From Ignavibacteriales bacterium (lineage in GTDB: Bacteria; Bacteroidota; Ignavibacteria; Ignavibacteriales; Ignavibacteriaceae), in the NCBI GenBank assembly GCA_027347125.1, contig DAIERC010000501.1:1-9986 (forward strand): DNA of 9,986 nucleotides. The letters are read 5' to 3'. The translations under genes were made by a program, and so were the position numbers. The notes beneath the pieces are model-generated. The model was not told the origin of the DNA and did not search any database. It was given only the letters and a program-made list of their open reading frames with translations. Shown piece by piece: positions 8,147 through 9,986 of this stretch; within the stretch, counting starts at the first letter, position 1, and each line of letters opens with the position of its first letter.

Positions 8147-9472
8147 TTACCCCTTTGCTAATCTATGATGTGCCGGTATATGGCCTTTTAAACCGTAATA
8201 AGCAATGTAGAGATAACACAAAACAGGAAGTATGAACGCATGATGAATGCCGATGTTGTCGGCAAGCCATCCTTGTAAAACAGGTATTAAAGCTCCGCCT
8301 ACAATAGCCATAATCAAGATTCCCGAACCTTGTCCGGTATGCTTACCCAAACCGGCAATGCCGAGTGTAAAAATATTCGGGAACATTATTGAATTAAAAA
8401 GACCGACAAGCAGCACTGCCCATACGGCTACAGCACCAGAGAAAATCATTGTGGTTATAACCAAACCTGCGGCTATGAAGGCATTAAAAGCCAAAACTAA
8501 TCCGGGTTTTACTTTTCGCAGTACGGCCGAACCTATAAAACGCCCCACCATTGCGCCTCCCCAATAAAATGAAACGTATTTACCGGCTTGCGCTTCAGTT
8601 AAACCGCCTATATTTTTTTCGCCAAGATAGTTAACTAAAAAACTTCCGATGGCAACTTCGGCTCCCACATATACAAATATTCCAATTGCTCCCAGTATTA
8701 CATGCCTATACTTCCATGCGCTTTCATGCAGATGATCGAAAGTGCCGTGCTCACCACCGTTATTATTTGATTCGGCTTTTATTTGTGGAAGTTTTATAAT
8801 GGCAATTAAAGCGGCAAGAACAAACAGCGCAGCAGCTAATCCTAAATAAGGTACCTGCACCGCCGAAGCTTCTGCTAATTTATAAGCCGATAACGCATCC
8901 GGACTTAACTTTGCTATTTCTTCCGCACTTTTTACGGCAACTGCAAGAATTAATATTGAGCCAAAATAAGGCGCAATTGTCGTACCCAGCGAATTGAAGG
9001 CCTGGGTTAAATTCAACCTGCTTGACGCAGTTTCCGGTTTACCTAGAATTGCGACATAAGGATTAGCCGCAACTTGAAGCAGTGTTATACCTGTTGCCAA
9101 TGTAAAAAATGCCGTAAGAAACAACGGATAAGACCGTACTGCAGCTGCCGGGTAAAAGGCCAAACATCCTATGCCGGCAGTAATTAAACCGATTACAATT
9201 CCTCTTTTGTACCCGATTTTTTCCACTATATAACCTGAAGGAAGCGACATAATAAAATAAGCCGCGAAGAATACAAATTGCACAAGCATCGCCTGGGTAT
9301 AATTTAAACTAAATACTGCTTTTAAATGCGGTATTAAAATATCGTTGAGGGCGGTTAAAAATCCCCACATAAAAAACAACGACGTTAAAACAACTAGAGC
9401 GGAATTATAATTTGTATCTCCTTGCTGCCTAGGAATACTACCTATTTTAGGATTCTGAACATTTACAGCCAT
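8147..9472 (-). CDS. MFS sugar:proton symporter, FucP/GluP family (probable glucose/galactose type)
   Basis: The 441-residue inner-membrane protein has 12 predicted membrane helices and a central cytoplasmic loop near residues 230-252. Family hallmarks are FFMWGFLTALNDILIPHL (33-50), the ANPYVAILG motif (136-144), and SSRLNLTQAFNSLGTTIAP (150-168). D44 matches the aspartate that E. coli FucP uses in substrate and proton coupling (D46). At the position of FucP E135 this protein has Q133, within LLQVAANPY; from memory this form is typical of the glucose/galactose (GluP-like) branch. Together with the neighbouring ROK kinase and GH3 genes, glucose is the most likely substrate. The start is supported by AAGGA about 8-9 nt upstream of the ATG. 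It is the first gene of the sugar cluster and its promoter should lie in 9473-9600. Confidence 0.9.
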   Translation of the reverse strand: MAVNVQNPKIGSIPRQQGDTNYNSALVVLTSLFFMWGFLTALNDILIPHLKAVFSLNYTQAMLVQFVFFAAYFIMSLPSGYIVEKIGYKRGIVIGLITAGIGCLAFYPAAAVRSYPLFLTAFFTLATGITLLQVAANPYVAILGKPETASSRLNLTQAFNSLGTTIAPYFGSILILAVAVKSAEEIAKLSPDALSAYKLAEASAVQVPYLGLAAALFVLAALIAIIKLPQIKAESNNNGGEHGTFDHLHESAWKYRHVILGAIGIFVYVGAEVAIGSFLVNYLGEKNIGGLTEAQAGKYVSFYWGGAMVGRFIGSAVLRKVKPGLVLAFNAFIAAGLVITTMIFSGAVAVWAVLLVGLFNSIMFPNIFTLGIAGLGKHTGQGSGILIMAIVGGALIPVLQGWLADNIGIHHAFILPVLCYLYIAYYGLKGHIPAHHRLAKG

Positions 9473-9986
9473 AATAACAATCCTTATTTTTAAATACTTA
9501 AATTAGATTCTGATTAAATACTAACTCTTAATTTTTTATTCTTATGTTATATACTTTCAACCTTAATATTTTATTTGCACAAATTTTATGCCTAGAGGAT
9601 ATATGAAAACTAGCGGTGAAAATTTTTCGAATATGGGATAAATTCGTAATTGATTATCCTAAAAAAAGTTTTATCATTAACAGATGGTTTTATAACTTTA
9701 ATAACTTTTTTATCAAAATAATAAATGTAGATGTGCATAAGTTAAGCTGGAAATACAATTCATCTATTAACTGCTTACCACATAATAAAAATACGGAATT
9801 CTTGAGGAAACAAATAATTTTCAAATCTCAGTACAAAAAAAACTTAATTATAATATGCCGGTTATTATATAGAAAACCAACGTAATGCTCATCCTATATT
9901 CTGATGACAGGCAAAAAAATGTATGGCACAGTTAGTGTTGTTTATAATAAAATTCAACAATTTGTCGCTATCATAAAGGGAATGAC
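9473..9986. other. AT-rich upstream region without a convincing gene
   Basis: These 514 bases hold the expected promoter region of the symporter operon. A weak sigma70-like candidate on the minus strand is TTGAAA (9560-9555), a 16-nt spacer and TAAAAA (9538-9533), about 60 nt before the start codon. An imperfect palindrome, GCACAAATTTTATGC (9577-9591; six of seven pairs match around the central base), could be an operator. An 89-codon plus-strand frame from a GTG at 9616 to 9885 is rich in F, N, K, I and Y, has no recognisable motif and looks like chance translation of AT-rich DNA. The same frame reopens at an ATG at 9904 (and 9919) and stays open to the window edge, too short to judge. I see no tRNA, insertion-sequence end or long repeat here. 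Confidence 0.5.

Noticed and set aside
8247..8567. 106-codon plus-strand frame opposite the symporter gene
   Set aside because: It is the antisense of hydrophobic-helix codons and shows no protein-family features.
9603..9641. 12-codon plus-strand ORF with AGAGGA just upstream
   Set aside because: It has a good ribosome site but no gene follows it in the right direction to make it a leader peptide, so it is probably chance.
9616..9885. 89-codon plus-strand frame starting with GTG
   Set aside because: Composition is that of translated AT-rich DNA, there is no Shine-Dalgarno sequence, no motif and no recognisable family.
9926..9945. TGGCAC resembling the -24 part of a sigma54 promoter
   Set aside because: The -12 element at the required spacing reads GT where GC is needed.
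9982..9986. ATG after AAAGGG at the right edge as a gene start
   Set aside because: The ribosome site would be only about 1 nt from the ATG and only one codon is visible.

Overview
The window looks like a chromosome segment from an AT-rich, free-living bacterium of the Bacteroidota/Ignavibacteriota/Chlorobiota group that feeds on plant or algal glucans. The protein set suggests this: a PA14-bearing GH3 glucosidase, an ExoI-like GH3, a FucP/GluP-type sugar symporter, a ROK kinase, and an RmuC with a long coiled coil. Several genes have recognisable Shine-Dalgarno sequences and rmuC has a sigma70-like promoter. Both are unusual in Bacteroidia proper, so I lean towards Ignavibacteria or a relative. 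This placement is inference; no rRNA or marker gene is present.

Every supported gene is on the minus strand, so transcription runs from high to low coordinates. Positions 9986-9473 are AT-rich upstream DNA with no convincing gene. Next comes a sugar-use cluster: an MFS symporter (9472-8147), a ROK kinase 2 nt downstream (8144-7170), a strong hairpin (7116-7070), an ExoI/BglX-like GH3 interrupted by one in-frame TAA (6967-5123), and an intact GH3 with an inserted PA14 domain (4981-2450). A clear intrinsic terminator (2375-2347) closes the cluster. A second unit follows: a sigma70-like promoter (2292-2263), rmuC (2169-796), a small membrane protein whose N-terminus appears to be frameshifted (699-190, possibly from 748), and the first 42 codons of a class I SAM methyltransferase (127-1).

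The sugar cluster reads as a short pathway. Exported GH3 enzymes release glucose from beta-glucan oligosaccharides, the symporter imports it, and the ROK kinase makes glucose-6-phosphate. There is no SusC/SusD pair and no type IX secretion C-terminal domain, so the enzymes probably act in the periplasm. The exact substrate cannot be read from the sequence.

I do not see an undescribed biological system. The points most worth a second look are the single nonsense codon in an otherwise well-preserved GH3, the one-base homopolymer slip that hides the start of the small membrane protein, and the UUCG-capped hairpin inside the sugar cluster.
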